Below, in pieces: positions 9,959-20,418 of a DNA stretch of 64,000 nt. Source of the stretch: Fistulifera solaris (lineage: Eukaryota > Bacillariophyta > Bacillariophyceae > Naviculales > Stauroneidaceae); contig AP026125.1 of assembly GCA_030295235.1 (NCBI GenBank), positions 1,116,001 to 1,180,000 on the forward strand, read 5' to 3'. The position numbers were made by a program, and so were the translations under genes. Under the pieces are notes generated by a model that made no database searches, was not told the DNA's origin, and worked only from the letters and a program-made list of their open reading frames with translations. Position 1 is the stretch's first letter. Every line of letters starts with the position of its first letter.

Positions 9959-10745
9959 TTATAGTTGAGATTCTTCGCCTTCGGCGTGGCAAATGGATAG
10001 TTTTTCGGTCGGCTCGTTTGCGGTTCGAGGGGTAGAGAACTGCGCACAAGCGGGATGAGAGCCACCCTTTTTGATATAAGCAGCACAAACTGCTTCAAGA
10101 AAAGAGTCGTCACTTTCCATTTCGGCGTGGGCACCTTCGATCTCCACCCAAGGAACGTACTGATGATCCTTGGATGTCAATGCATATGCGATTTGTTGCA
10201 GTGCTGTCGCTCTAGTCGGATCGTCATGACAAGCGGCAATCGCATTCCAGTCCAGCGCTGATTTCTTGGCACACGACGCATAGATGCTTCGGTCGATGAG
10301 CTCGTCACTGTATGCCATCGGTAGCTCATCGTAAAGACAATGGATAAACGGAAGATAGCGCTGCGGGTAGGGATAAAGATGCAAGGATACGCACTGTTCG
10401 AAGGAATTTGCATCGCATTCCGCCTCACCGTGCTGACATTCTAGCACAGTTTCGTTAGGGTCGTCTTCACTGGCGACATAGCGCGCGTTGCCGAAGGGAA
10501 TGACCTGTAGTTCGATGACCGTGGCTCCGAGAAGCTCGTATGCGGGTGCCAGCGATTTTTGGACAAATTCTTTACATCCAGAACACAATGCTTCATCAAG
10601 AACCTTGACTTTCACCGGTGCAGCAGCCCGCACTGGCACGTGTTCTTCTTGGTGCTTTCGGAGCATGTTGTCTGCCGACACGAGCGTATCTTGGAAGGGA
10701 AGAGAATGCCGCAATGAACGGGAACGATTTCGTAAGGGCGCGCAT
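9959..10745 (-). CDS. GILT-family thiol reductase, copy 2
   Basis: The open frame 10714-9959 encodes the whole GILT fold. The active site is CSGC in EALCSGCKEFVQK, the signature is CQHGEAEC followed by NSFEQC, and the PYPQRYLPF and DWNAIAACHDD blocks match copy 1. That ORF starts without a signal peptide. An ATG at 10745 in another frame gives MRALTKSFPFIAAFSS, a good signal peptide, and joins the GILT frame if the C run at 10697-10699 is one base too long; the model then closes at 261 residues. Predicted to reduce disulfides in the secretory or vacuolar lumen. A C-terminal extension (STPRTANEPTEKLS) is absent from copy 1. Confidence 0.82.
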
Positions 10746-10884
10746 CGTAGGCATGTTGATATTTTATATCAGGTTCTCGTGAAACTAAGCTCGTTTGTGT
10801 TATTCTCCCTCCTTGAAAATAAAAGGACAAATAAGATACACGGCCGAACAAAAAGGCGTCAACAAAAAAAGAATAATCATTGCC

Positions 10885-11012
10885 ACTCACCCAGGTTTTC
10901 TGGGAGTGTGAAAATACTACTGGTCCAGATTTTCTGGACCACGTGTAAACACCAATCACCCAGATTTCCTGGGAACGTGAGAATTACGACTGGTCCAGAT
11001 TTTCTGGACCAC
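10885..11012. repeat. Palindromic 34-bp repeat cluster R1 (four units)
   Basis: Four palindromes of the form CCAG-N5-CTGG begin at 10891, 10925, 10960 and 10995, a 34-35 bp period. Units 2 and 4 are GGTCCAGATTTTCTGGACC; units 1 and 3 are CCCAGGTTTTCTGGG and CCCAGATTTCCTGGG, flanked by CAC and GTG. The cluster sits between the divergent starts of GILT copy 2 and the PH-like gene, with poly-purine DNA before it. Confidence 0.85.
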
Positions 11013-11097
11013 TTGTACTGCAAATTTATCGCTTATTGGGGAAAGTGATTTCACGACGCGGCAGAAGAAAAATAATAATAGTCTTTCACTAAGAACA

Positions 11098-11785
11098 ATG
11101 AATGAGCTCATGAATGCAGATTCAAGTTCCAGGGGCCGTCGCCGTAACAGCTTTTTTCAACGCCTTGGGGCGAGCTTCCACCGGTGGGTATATTTATGTG
11201 GGCCGTAATGGCGGCAGCGTCTCAACACCAGTAACTCATCCGATGCTTATTATCAGATCCGGTGGCGATCGTGGAGCCGATATTGCCACTCTTCGGGGAA
11301 ATCAGGCAGACTTCGAAGGGCAGGGATCGATTTCAAGAGTTGCTACAGGCTGCGGGTGTTTTGGCCGATCCGATGCTAAGGAACAGCGAACGCTCCTTAT
11401 CAAAGGTCCATTCTGTTTTGTGTATGATATGAAGAACGACTCTTCTCCTTTGTTTGCAGTAAGTCTCCACCGCATCAAAGCCAAGACAGTGAGTCTAAAT
11501 CATGTGCAGCTTTGTACAACACTTGGTGATGTTGAATATGATATCTTCTTCAAAGATACAAATTTCGTCCCAGTCTTTATTGAAGAAGTAGCAAAACAAT
11601 CGTCGATTTCGCAATCGGAGGAAATTCGACGCCAGTTGGGACATGACAATCTGATAAACAAGCGTGCATCGTTACGATTTGCCGAAAGTGTTGCTAAGAC
11701 CAAGGTTAAGGAGCAACCTGATGCGCCACCCAACAAGGCAGCCATCAACGATGCCATGAGGACCCTCGCTCCAGTAGGATACTAG
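11098..11785 (+). CDS. Unrecognised protein, possibly PH-like
   Basis: The open frame 11114-11785 carries the body of the protein. The better start is ATG 11098 (MNELMNADSSSRGRRRNSFF), joined by a 73-nt intron 11184-11256 (GTGGGTATA...TTATCAG) that restores the frame and closes at 204 residues. The middle segment, EQRTLLIKGPFCFVYDMKND through SLHRIKAKTVSL to GDVEYDIFFKD, has the strand pattern of a PH-like beta barrel. The C-terminus is Lys/Arg-rich. A second frame (11320-11400) also looks protein-like, so the first third of the model is uncertain. No known function; a lipid- or protein-binding adaptor is only a guess. Confidence 0.5.
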
Positions 11786-12051
11786 AGACCTTACATTCAA
11801 CGGAAGCAATAAAAAAGTCTTGAAAAATGTGGCTTCATATCTCAACGCGATGACCTGGTGTCCGTGTCGGTGCTACCAAATATTCTACCCGAAAGAATGA
11901 AAAGGTAAATCTAGTGCTTATCTGAGCTTTCGCTCGTGCTTTGTTGCCAAAGGAGACCGTCAATACTACTTGAAATGTTAACGAATACACTTGGAATACA
12001 TGTTAACAGGTAGTCGCTCAAAAATCAAAACAATCGCTCTAATTATTCTTG

Positions 12052-12934
12052 CGTAGGATTACCCGCCACGCTAACCAAGTTGATGCAATAGCGGGAACCT
12101 TTCTTGTCCGGCAAATTGTGGCCAAGATGCGTCCCATCAACACTAACAGTTTCTCCATCGCTCAGCACGCGGACAAAATCCCAATTGACCTCTTGATCTG
12201 TTGTTGTCAGGATATTTTATTATTTTAGTCATGTACTAAGCTGAACGATTTCCACGAAATCCAAGCACGACACTTACCACGAAAGCTAGGCCATCCATGA
12301 GCTCTACTTTCTGTCAAAAATTCATCCATGGTTCGACCTTTGGGGGCGGTGAATAGCAGCTTTCCTGTATTAGAGTCGTAAAAATTGATCTCTCCCGGAT
12401 TTGTTTTGGCGTCCTTGATGAAACTGGTCTTCTCAAAATATCCACTAATCATTGTAAACTGTTGAGAACACTGTTGCGAAAGGAATGGTAACGAATAGAC
12501 CCCAATAACCTACCTGTATTCAGCATAATGACGACTGTCGAACGGTGGAAAGGAAGCATGAGGAACTATACTGGTACCCACGAAAGAAGCAAATAACGTT
12601 TGAAATACTTACTTGAAATTGCAGATGCGATCTGCGGTATCACGATCGCATCCCCAGCGAAGATTTTGCTGCACAGGAACCTGTATTTCGGCAAAAGAAA
12701 GGATGATAAAAATGAGAGGCATCGCTCTCAAGGTAATCGAATGGTCTATGAAGAATGAATTTGACTTACAGCGGAAGTACCATGAGACTTCGGCGCCTGT
12801 GTGCAACGATTTTACCACAATGAGATCTTCATTCGATGCCAAAATACAGCTCGATGGAAATGTTGTCTCTGACTTACCATGATCGACTCGTCACCCATGA
12901 CACATGGAGCGGGAAATGATTTCTTTCCGAACAT
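12052..12934 (-). CDS. msrB: Methionine-R-sulfoxide reductase (MsrB/SelR family)
   Basis: Six exons on the minus strand: 12934-12878, 12796-12770 (27 nt), 12680-12613, 12534-12514 (21 nt), 12444-12278 and 12197-12052. All junctions are GT-AG and all phases agree, giving 161 residues. The protein begins MFGKKSFPAPCVMGDES and contains GKLLFTAPKGRTMDEFL, HGWPSF, GTHLGHNLPD and the catalytic-Cys segment RYCINLVS. These match the SelR fold, which reduces methionine-R-sulfoxide. The structural zinc Cys pairs of classic MsrB are not evident; an N-terminal LRWGCDRDTADRICNFNRHYAEYSGYFEKT block replaces that region, written here in the order seen across exons 3-5. No clear targeting peptide, so probably cytosolic. 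The two micro-exons are unusual. Confidence 0.82.
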
Positions 12935-13399
12935 TTTTTGCTTTCTTTCACTTATAGAGGCTTGCTGCTTGATTAACGCTATTGAATAAGAATTGTGAGA
13001 AGAAGAATCACTTTCTTATGAACATTTACCACGATCAACTTTTTTGTCGCAATAAGAATGTGCTCGAGCTTCTTTGAAAATGAGCAATAAAACCCGCAAA
13101 AACTGCCCCAGCTCAATACACTCGGAGTCACGAGTTATCAGTCATGCGAGTAAGTTATGGGTGTTGACGTCGTCGCGCGTTGTTATTGACGGTTACAATG
13201 TACTCTGGAAGAATAGGTAGAAAGAGAACACACAGCAGGCGCGGCCGCAAGGCAAAATGGATCATGACCGCACAATAATAGGGACGACAAGCATTGGAAG
13301 GTGTTTCTTATTGACTCAACATTTGCTTTCATCGGAAAGACAACTTAAAAATTATTCTACATAGTTTCATTGTTCTGCGGTCTGATTATAAATTCGAAT
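12935..13399. other. Divergent promoter region
   Basis: 465 bp between the starts of msrB (minus) and PAT1 (plus). No repeat or ORF of interest was seen; AT-rich stretches lie near both starts. Confidence 0.45.
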
Positions 13400-15358
13400 A
13401 TGAGCGACGATGATTTATTTGCGACATTAAGCGGCAGCCTGATGAAAGATCTTTTGGCTGATCTGACTGCTGAAGACGGTGACGGCGGTTTCATGTCACT
13501 GGAAGAACTGGAAAAGGAACTTGCGTATTTGGACAAGGGATCCACTGCAACGTCTTTTCCGCAGCCGCTCTCGGCTCCTCCGACTTCAGCGGCAGCTATG
13601 GTCATGGCGAATCGACATGATCCGGTGACACCATCCGCTCCGTTATCCGGCACGCCTATGAACAGCGGCCCAGCGCTTGATGCATGGAGTCTCTCCCTTC
13701 AGAACTTCTCTGCATCTGCATTGGAGCATGAGTTTTTGAAGGCTGACTCTGTACGCAAGCAGCAACAACGTCCACCGTCTGGAATGCCCCCTGGTTTAGA
13801 TCTATCATCGGTTCAGGAGTACAACATTGATGAGGCGTTGAAAGTTGCCGCTCCACCTGGCATAGCCAGTGTTCCTTCTTCTCTGCCTCCTGTACCGGAA
13901 AAGAAGGCGGCTCCTCCAAATGAAGCTAGTGTCTTGACAGAGGCTGCAGCCAAGCTTGTTGCGCAGATGCAACAAGGAGGAGCAGCAACCCAAACTGCTT
14001 TACCTCATATGTCAGATATTCCAAAACCTGTTCCAGCGACCCCGCAAAACTCGATCACAATCCGAGGAGGACAGGAGGTGTCTACACCTGCACATGCTGG
14101 CAATATTCCCCCGACTCCCCCGCCTTCGGCTGCTGCGACTCCATTCTTTACTCACGGTCCTCCAGAGATTCCGATGGGCTCTGTCGTCCCTACCTATTTG
14201 CCCATCGCCGCCTCTACCATTCCCGTAGCTGTGCCAGTTCGTGGAGCGGCGTGGCAGCATTCGGGTCCGCCTCCACCAAGCCAGCCTCGGTTTTGCAATC
14301 CCCATCCCCGTGCACCGACTATTCCGGCCACGGATTTGACAAGCAAGTACATGACATCTCGAGATATTGGGTATGTAGTTCACGGTATCCTCCGTCACAT
14401 TCAAGCTGCCGGGGCGTCGTCTGTCGATGATTATGACGTTCAGTACTGGGTCCGTCGAAACGGAAATAAAGCCGCCGAGCAAGCTGTTCTTTCTCGACCA
14501 ACACCGCAAAAGAAAAAGAATGCCGATGATGCGAAGGAGACTGCGTCGGAAGCAGCTCTCGCTGTTTTGGAGCAGCGCAGTCGACAAGCAAAAGCCAAAG
14601 AGTGGTCGAATGAGCACAGCACTCTCGGTCTTGTGACAAAGACGAATGTTCACCGTCCTAGGGCTTTGTTGGCTCAGCCAGTGGCTGTCGATCAGGGTGC
14701 CATCGGTAGTGAACAGAAACAACGGGCGGCTCTTTGGAAAGCACGAATCTATGCCGATCAGGCTTATCAGGCTTTGAACAAAGTGCTGGAATTATGGAGA
14801 ATGGCTGCTCCTGGACAAGTCCCTGCTTCCATGCATCCGCATTTGTTGCGACTTCTCAAGTGTATGGGAATTCATAAAACTGCAGTTGATGGTGAAGACG
14901 ATCAGCACGAGTACCGTGTGACTGATGAGGACGCCATGCGGTTGCTATTGAAGCTTGATAAGGGAAAGAACCTACTTAGCCGTGTCCTCGAGCAGGCGCT
15001 ACTGCCTCCTCAAGCTGTTCAGGCAGCATTGCCATCCATTTTGAAGATACTGTTGGCCTCTTCCTCAGTCAGCAAATCAAATGGTGTTGACGACTTGACA
15101 GATAACCGGATCTTCAGTATATTGTCTCGAATAGTAGAGAGTCTTCCTGATCTTTCACCGCAATGCTTACTCACATCCGTTCAGGTAGTTCATGGTTCCA
15201 GCGAGCAAGCTTTACTGACAACGTCACGGATGCAATGTATGCACTCATTGCTTCACCGCGGAAGTGTGGTATCTCAGGATCCCAGTTCTCCCGAGGACTT
15301 TAAGCAACAGTGGGGGATCATAGAGGACTCGTTCCTTGAAATCTTGAGTGCAATGTAA
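13400..15358 (+). CDS. PAT1: PAT1-like mRNA decapping activator
   Basis: Single exon, 652 residues from MSDDDLFATLSGSLMKDLL; an in-frame ATG lies 30 bases earlier but this start has the acidic N-terminus typical of Pat1. The first 300 residues are Pro/Ala/Ser-rich and disordered. A conserved block follows: MTSRDIGYVVHGILRHIQ through SSVDDYDVQYWVRR, then TNVHRPRALLA. The C-terminal alpha-helical domain contains RLLLKLDKGKNLLSRVLEQA and LPSILKILLA. Pat1 links the Lsm1-7 ring, Dhh1 and the decapping enzyme on deadenylated mRNA in P-bodies. Diverges from msrB. The C-terminal helical repeats are shorter than in metazoan PATL1. Confidence 0.82.
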   Translation: MSDDDLFATLSGSLMKDLLADLTAEDGDGGFMSLEELEKELAYLDKGSTATSFPQPLSAPPTSAAAMVMANRHDPVTPSAPLSGTPMNSGPALDAWSLSLQNFSASALEHEFLKADSVRKQQQRPPSGMPPGLDLSSVQEYNIDEALKVAAPPGIASVPSSLPPVPEKKAAPPNEASVLTEAAAKLVAQMQQGGAATQTALPHMSDIPKPVPATPQNSITIRGGQEVSTPAHAGNIPPTPPPSAAATPFFTHGPPEIPMGSVVPTYLPIAASTIPVAVPVRGAAWQHSGPPPPSQPRFCNPHPRAPTIPATDLTSKYMTSRDIGYVVHGILRHIQAAGASSVDDYDVQYWVRRNGNKAAEQAVLSRPTPQKKKNADDAKETASEAALAVLEQRSRQAKAKEWSNEHSTLGLVTKTNVHRPRALLAQPVAVDQGAIGSEQKQRAALWKARIYADQAYQALNKVLELWRMAAPGQVPASMHPHLLRLLKCMGIHKTAVDGEDDQHEYRVTDEDAMRLLLKLDKGKNLLSRVLEQALLPPQAVQAALPSILKILLASSSVSKSNGVDDLTDNRIFSILSRIVESLPDLSPQCLLTSVQVVHGSSEQALLTTSRMQCMHSLLHRGSVVSQDPSSPEDFKQQWGIIEDSFLEILSAM

Positions 15359-16079
15359 ATCTTCATGTCACTGGACACCTTCCTCTCCGCCCTTTTTAAT
15401 AAAAAAAAATAAACATCGAAAAAATGAACACAACGTTAAACCACACTCAAAAAAAAAAAAGTTCTTCGATGCTGTCGTCATTTACTATGACATGACCAAT
15501 TTTTAGTCGCGAGTAATGACTATAGACTCGAGTGTAGTTGCTGCTGCCGGCAACAGCAGCCATCCAAAAGACTTTTCGCTTTTGAATTCGGAGTTCGGAC
15601 ATTTGGCAACTCCGCGTGTACTTAGCTGAAGATACTAGTGATCCTTACACTACAAGTTTGTGTTGGTGACCAGTACACAATACAAAATACTCCCCATTGA
15701 GGATGATTCAGCGACCGCGGAACGCGCTAGCGGCTTTTTTGCTGTTGATGTTTCTATTCGTTCCTGTTGCCATTGTTTGCATCGAAAGCAGATGCTTTGT
15801 CGTTGGCTTCTTTGTGTCAACTGGTGACACCAGTAGTCAATTACAGAGTTTAAATTAGCACGACGATACACTGATAATTGGGACGATCTTAAAGTGTTTT
15901 GTGACTACCAGTACGCAAGGTCCTTATTTCTGAGTGAGAAGACGAATACTCCGTACCTTTGGGGGCTGGAGACGAAGCAATCGTCTCTCGGAACTCTGTT
16001 TTTATCTCGCTTCCTACAGTTGCTGAGTCATTCTGTGAAGCGAAAGAAAGAGGTCGATCTTCCTGGAGCAGGAGGGGGA
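15359..16079. other. Intergenic with A-rich tracts
   Basis: Follows PAT1. Contains A-runs at about 15402-15460 that fit a 3' UTR/termination zone and a CTGCTGCCGGCAACAGCAG palindrome near 15541. The open frame upstream of 16080 is treated as 5' UTR of the next gene. Confidence 0.4.
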
Positions 16080-17483
16080 ATGACGTCGCTGCTCTTGAAT
16101 TGCAAAATGTCTTTCCAGCTGTCACAGACATGGCGACTAAGAACCCGACCTTTTTCACATAAACTCAGCAGCAGAAGTGCTTCTTCGAAATCCCTGAACT
16201 CTTGTGTCTACCTCAAGTCGGCACCCTTGATCAGCAAACTACCGCAGCGTGGCTTAAAGCTTCGAGCGCGAAAAGACCTTTCTGTGGACTCGCGTCTTAA
16301 CAAGGGAAGTCATGCTAAACGCCGCCAGGCAACATTGTCGATGGAGACTACTGCAGGACAAGCCGTACAGCAAGAAAAGCAAGTCCTACGACAATCTTTC
16401 AGAGAATTTTTGGAAGAGGCGCTGAAGAAGCCTCGGACTGTTCCGATTCCGCGCTGGGTTACACCCAAGCACGTCACGTTCACTTTGGCGGAAGCATTCG
16501 GTCACTCCTCTTTCGTTCTCGTCGCGTTTTCGTACGCTGTGGACGACTATTTAATGCTGCGTATGATTGCTGTCGCCGGATCATCGGCGATGCTATTCTT
16601 CGCTTACTTTCATCCACATGGGCGTGTTCTTTGGCTCCCTTTCAAATGGAACTGTCTCTTTATCGCGATTAACAGTTATCGCGTCGGAAAAGTATATTGG
16701 AACAGATATCTGGCCGAGAAGCTATCACCAGAGCTTATGGAGCTCCGAAAGAACAGTTTCTACTTAATGGACCCTGTTGACTATGCGCGGTTTGTTACGC
16801 TCGGTACCATGCACGACGTCAAGTGCGGCGAAGTGTTGACATCTCAGGGTGAACCGAACGGCTATATTCGTCTGGTAGTGGACGGTGAATTGCGAGTTTT
16901 ACGCGAAGGCAAACTCGCCTACAAGTTGGGTACTGCCAACTTTGTTTCTGAATCGGGTCTTCATGCAGGTCTTCTTTTGAAGGGCGAGGTGGAATCTTGC
17001 TGCACGATAGTTGGCGAAGCAGAAACTACACGGGTGCTTACGTGGGATCGCACTGAACTGATGGATCTCATGGAAAAGTATCCGGGTATACGAAGCTGGG
17101 TCAAGACAAGCCTCTCTTGGGATATTGTCCGTAAATTGAAAGAGCAGAGGGCGTTGCAAGCCTCGGGTGAAATCGAAGACCCCGATGAGTGGACGGAACG
17201 GCGCAATAGACAAACTCAGCACCGATACGCTGCTATTTTGAAAAATATCTTGTCGCATCATCCACAGTATTTGAAAGATCGGCGAAAACAAATACAGAAA
17301 TATCAAATGATTCATAGCATTGACGAAGAGAAACACGAGGCCGCACTTCGAGAATGTGGTTGGACGCGCGAAGAATTTGAAGCAGGAGAACGCAAAGACT
17401 CACAGTACTACACCAATGATGACGATGAGAGGCACGATTTCCGGTGGTACTTCACGACAGCGCTTTTGAGAGTGTTTGGTTGA
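16080..17483 (+). CDS. Popeye-like membrane protein with cNMP-binding-like domain
   Basis: 467 residues from MTSLLLNCKMSFQL. The Arg/Ser-rich N-terminus without acidic residues (LRTRPFSHKLSSRSASSK) resembles a mitochondrial presequence. Hydrophobic stretches at HSSFVLVAFSYAV, LRMIAVAGSSAMLFFAYF and LWLPFKWNCLFIAINSY form about three membrane segments. Next comes a beta-roll domain (SPELMELRKNSFYLMDPVDY, then GTMHDVKCGEVLTSQGEP, GYIRLVVDGELRV, TTRVLTWDRTELMDLMEKYP) with the order of a Popeye/cyclic-nucleotide-binding domain. Animal POPDC proteins bind cAMP at a DSPE motif; that motif is not obvious here, so ligand binding is unproved. The C-terminal tail is charged. The frame is open back to 15894, so an earlier start is possible. 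Confidence 0.7.
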   Translation: MTSLLLNCKMSFQLSQTWRLRTRPFSHKLSSRSASSKSLNSCVYLKSAPLISKLPQRGLKLRARKDLSVDSRLNKGSHAKRRQATLSMETTAGQAVQQEKQVLRQSFREFLEEALKKPRTVPIPRWVTPKHVTFTLAEAFGHSSFVLVAFSYAVDDYLMLRMIAVAGSSAMLFFAYFHPHGRVLWLPFKWNCLFIAINSYRVGKVYWNRYLAEKLSPELMELRKNSFYLMDPVDYARFVTLGTMHDVKCGEVLTSQGEPNGYIRLVVDGELRVLREGKLAYKLGTANFVSESGLHAGLLLKGEVESCCTIVGEAETTRVLTWDRTELMDLMEKYPGIRSWVKTSLSWDIVRKLKEQRALQASGEIEDPDEWTERRNRQTQHRYAAILKNILSHHPQYLKDRRKQIQKYQMIHSIDEEKHEAALRECGWTREEFEAGERKDSQYYTNDDDERHDFRWYFTTALLRVFG

Positions 17484-17667
17484 ACCGTTGCCACGGTCTC
17501 AACCAATTTAGTTTTGATAGATAGAGAGAGATAAAGTAAAGCATTGCACACTCATGTGAATATTGTATCTTCTAATAACTAGTTGCGGATAACTAAGTTG
17601 TAACCACATTTGCCCGCTTATACCAGGCAATCTAATCAATAAATTGTTCCTTCGGCGAGCTTTAACG

Positions 17668-18626
17668 TCATCTGGGTGCAACGTAGCCAGTCTCGATGGC
17701 CCATCGAACCAGCTGCGTCCGAGTTTTTGTCATCGACTCTTTGTACAGTTTGGTCACTATCTTTTCACTTGTGACACACCCGTGCCCCGTTTCGTGGCTA
17801 TTTCTGCATTGCTGTAGCCCTTGCTAATCAGGTCAAGCACTTCTCGCTCTGCCAAAGTAAGATACACGTCTGTCTTCTTGACGACGTTGTCACTATTCTT
17901 CTTCATCAACTGTTTAATGCGCGAGATCTCATCCTTAAGCTCCATGCGAAGCATCCCCTCCGAGCCCTTTTTCAGCTGCTTCTGACGAGCTATTCGATTG
18001 TCGACTATAGCTACCAATTCCTCTGGATCGAACGGTTTGGGCAAGTACACATCCGCTCCCGCATTGTATCCGTCAACGCGATCTTTCGTCATGGCCTTCG
18101 CCGTTAATAAAATAACGGGAATTTTTTTCAAACGAGTATCTTGCCGTATCCATCGCAGCAATTGCACTCCGTCTTTTCCAGGCATACGAACATCACTAAT
18201 AATGACATCGGGCACGCGAGGTAGATCACCCTCGTCGGTCCGATTTGCCAACAAATCCAATACAGCATCGGCGCTCGAACAAGTTGTGACCTGATAGCCT
18301 TGATTGTAAAGATAATCACCCACCGCTACGCGCATATCGAGCTCATCGTCGACTAATACGATCCAATGTCGATTGCGTCCAACAAATTGTGACCAAGCTT
18401 TTTGGTCGATGCGACCTGTACTTTCATCTTTGACCAGGAAACTGCTTGCTGTTTTGTTGCTGGCTTCCTTCCGAACAACAAACGACCGCTTGTTTGTTAT
18501 ACGATTGAGACTATTGTGCGAATAAATTTTTGCAAGAAACGCATGAGTCACCTGAAGGAGTGACCCGAGAGTAATAGCAAGCAACAATGAACGACGGCAC
18601 GTGCTTTGAATGGACGCTGATCTCAT
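17668..18626 (-). CDS. Plastid-targeted response regulator with LuxR-type HTH (Ycf29-like)
   Basis: Starts with a signal peptide (SLLLAITLGSLLQVTHAF), whose HA-F cleavage site is the ASAFAP type used for diatom plastid import. The receiver domain shows the acidic pair (VLVDDELDM), phospho-acceptor Asp (DVIISDVRMPGKDG), Thr (VILLTAKAM) and Lys (YLPKPFDP). A LuxR/NarL helix-turn-helix follows: LTLAEREVLDLISKGYSNAEI, then after one break IVTKLYKESMTKTRTQLVRWA. The uninterrupted ORF stops at 17757. The HTH recognition helix continues in the next frame if the A run (minus strand) at 17762-17765 is one base short, and the model then ends at 17668 with 319 residues. Plastid Ycf29 of red algae has this architecture; a nuclear transcription regulator of plastid genes is likely. 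No histidine kinase is nearby. Confidence 0.82.
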
Positions 18627-19041
18627 TAATGCTTTGTGTGCGCAAATTCCTAAGTATTACTTTCACAAGCCTTTGTCCCACTTATTTCCTAAGAATGCAA
18701 GAGAAAGCAGCCTTTCTTGAACAATTGTCAACCATATTATTCCCTATAAACATCATGGCATAATGAAGAGCATTTTTTCCATTATCATTTCGACGAAACT
18801 CATTCGTTAGTCACGATTGAATTACAGTCCCGCGTCATCAATGGTTAATCCCTATTACCAAGACCGCATTCTAGCTTCGACGGAAATACAATTTGCGTTC
18901 CTTGTTGTTATTCTATACGGTGCACTCAGAGGTGAGTAAGGTGGCAACTGGCTTATAAAAATATTATCAAAAATACTACCCAACGACAGTGTATAACTAA
19001 ATCTCCGTTCCCTTTCCTTTGCGATGGGTAAGAGTCAATCA
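18627..19041. other. Intergenic, nothing recognised
   Basis: Lies upstream of the response regulator and downstream of the bestrophin gene on the same strand. No repeat, ORF or RNA gene was seen. Confidence 0.4.
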
Positions 19042-20288
19042 CTAAGGCATGTCTCTCATCATTTTGGCCTGTTTCATCACATTATTGTGCATAATCTTAG
19101 AAAGCTCTTGCATTGGAAGTAAAGGGAACGGGTATTCTATTTCGTGCCCAATTTCATCAACTCCGACAAGGATATACGTCGTTAAACTTGTCGCAATGAC
19201 AACCCCGACAGGCGACATGCCTACACCTAAGAGCCCGATGGGGAGCAGAGTCAAATACAAACAAAGAAGTCGCGCTGTGTGCCTCGTGAAAGTGGGAGGG
19301 ATCGGACTACCCACAAGTCGCTTGCATATTCCTATACATTGTTCTAATTCATTGACACGATCCGCCATTTGTAAATGAGCACCTTCGTTCAAAGACTTGG
19401 CAGACGCTGACATGCAAAGCTTTCTCAATCGACTCAAAACGGCAGTTGGCCGATCCGCTGGAGCGGACAAGAGCCAAGCAGCTTCTTCCGGAGGCAAGAC
19501 TGTCTGAATAATTTCATCGTCGCTTTCTCGTCTCAAAAATCCTTTCAAAGTCCAGGACAAAATTGCTAAATATCGGAGTGCCAGAAGAGCTAGGGGAAGA
19601 TCGGCGGGCGCCACATAGGAACAGAAATAACCGGCGAGCGATTGCACTTGACTGCTCATGACACCCCACGTTTTTCGTGCATCGAGTAGTCTCTCTAGAG
19701 CTCGATTCGTCCTCAGAGTGAGAAGTAGCGCAATGGGAGAACCAAACGACCCCAATAGGCCGGATCGGACCGATACTTTCTTGAGATAGGCCGGAAACGC
19801 GGGAAGAAAGGACGCCGCCGAACTCAACAGCGCCGCCCACAATCCCATGACACCTACGACCGGTAAAATTTCGGCCGCCGTGGTAGAGTATCTCCAGCTA
19901 CTGAGATGACGCCAATATCGGCGAATCGGCGGTGCGGAGTCTGGAACGAATTAGTGTTACTCGATGAGAGCGCAACAACGATTGGAGGCCCACTTTTCCT
20001 GCTTTTCACTTACGTTGCAACCAGTCCTCGTGAGTCCAGCTTCGCGTAAAGGAACTATCACGAGATATTTTGTAGCATGGTGTCAGGATGGTGCTGTTGG
20101 TTTGAATATTTTCAATGCTAGCTACATCACGTAAAAAAGTCTGCAATCATTTGCTCCTCCTTCGGCAAAGGGTCAATATTTCGGGGTTGCCATGTCGGTG
20201 TGAGGTCATTCGAGGACGCCGACACCAGTACTCCTAAAGAGACGAAAATTGTGATCTGCAGCAGAGGAGAGAAAGGGATAATTATCAT
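19042..20288 (-). CDS. Bestrophin-family anion channel
   Basis: Two exons, 20288-20014 and 19940-19042, with a 73-nt GT-AG intron (donor GTAAGTG). Features: a signal peptide-like start (MIIIPFSPLLQITIFVSLG); the bestrophin entry block TRSWTHEDWLQHSAPPIRRY and RHLSSWRYS; FGSPIALLLTLRTNRALERL with DARKTWG; several membrane segments; and a C-terminal LLPIGLLGVGMSPVGVVIAT and VDEIGHEIEYPFPLLP. These are hallmarks of bacterial/plant VCCN-type bestrophins. Exon 1 reads cleanly into the channel if the T run (minus) at 20133-20138 is one base long, closing at 390 residues. In algae these channels carry chloride or bicarbonate in thylakoid or plastid membranes; that location is inferred here. Confidence 0.85.
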
Positions 20289-20418
20289 TGATTTGTATTG
20301 GAAGTTGCTGTAATGTATTGCCTGGTTAGAAGGGTAATGTGATGAGAAAATGGAAATGCCGATGCGGTTGTGTGTTTTTTGCGCTTGACAATTGTTGGCT
20401 GGCGCTAGTCAAATGTCT

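Noticed and set aside
17668-18626. Response regulator as bacterial contamination
   Set aside because: It has a eukaryotic signal peptide with a plastid-type cleavage motif and neighbouring diatom-like genes.
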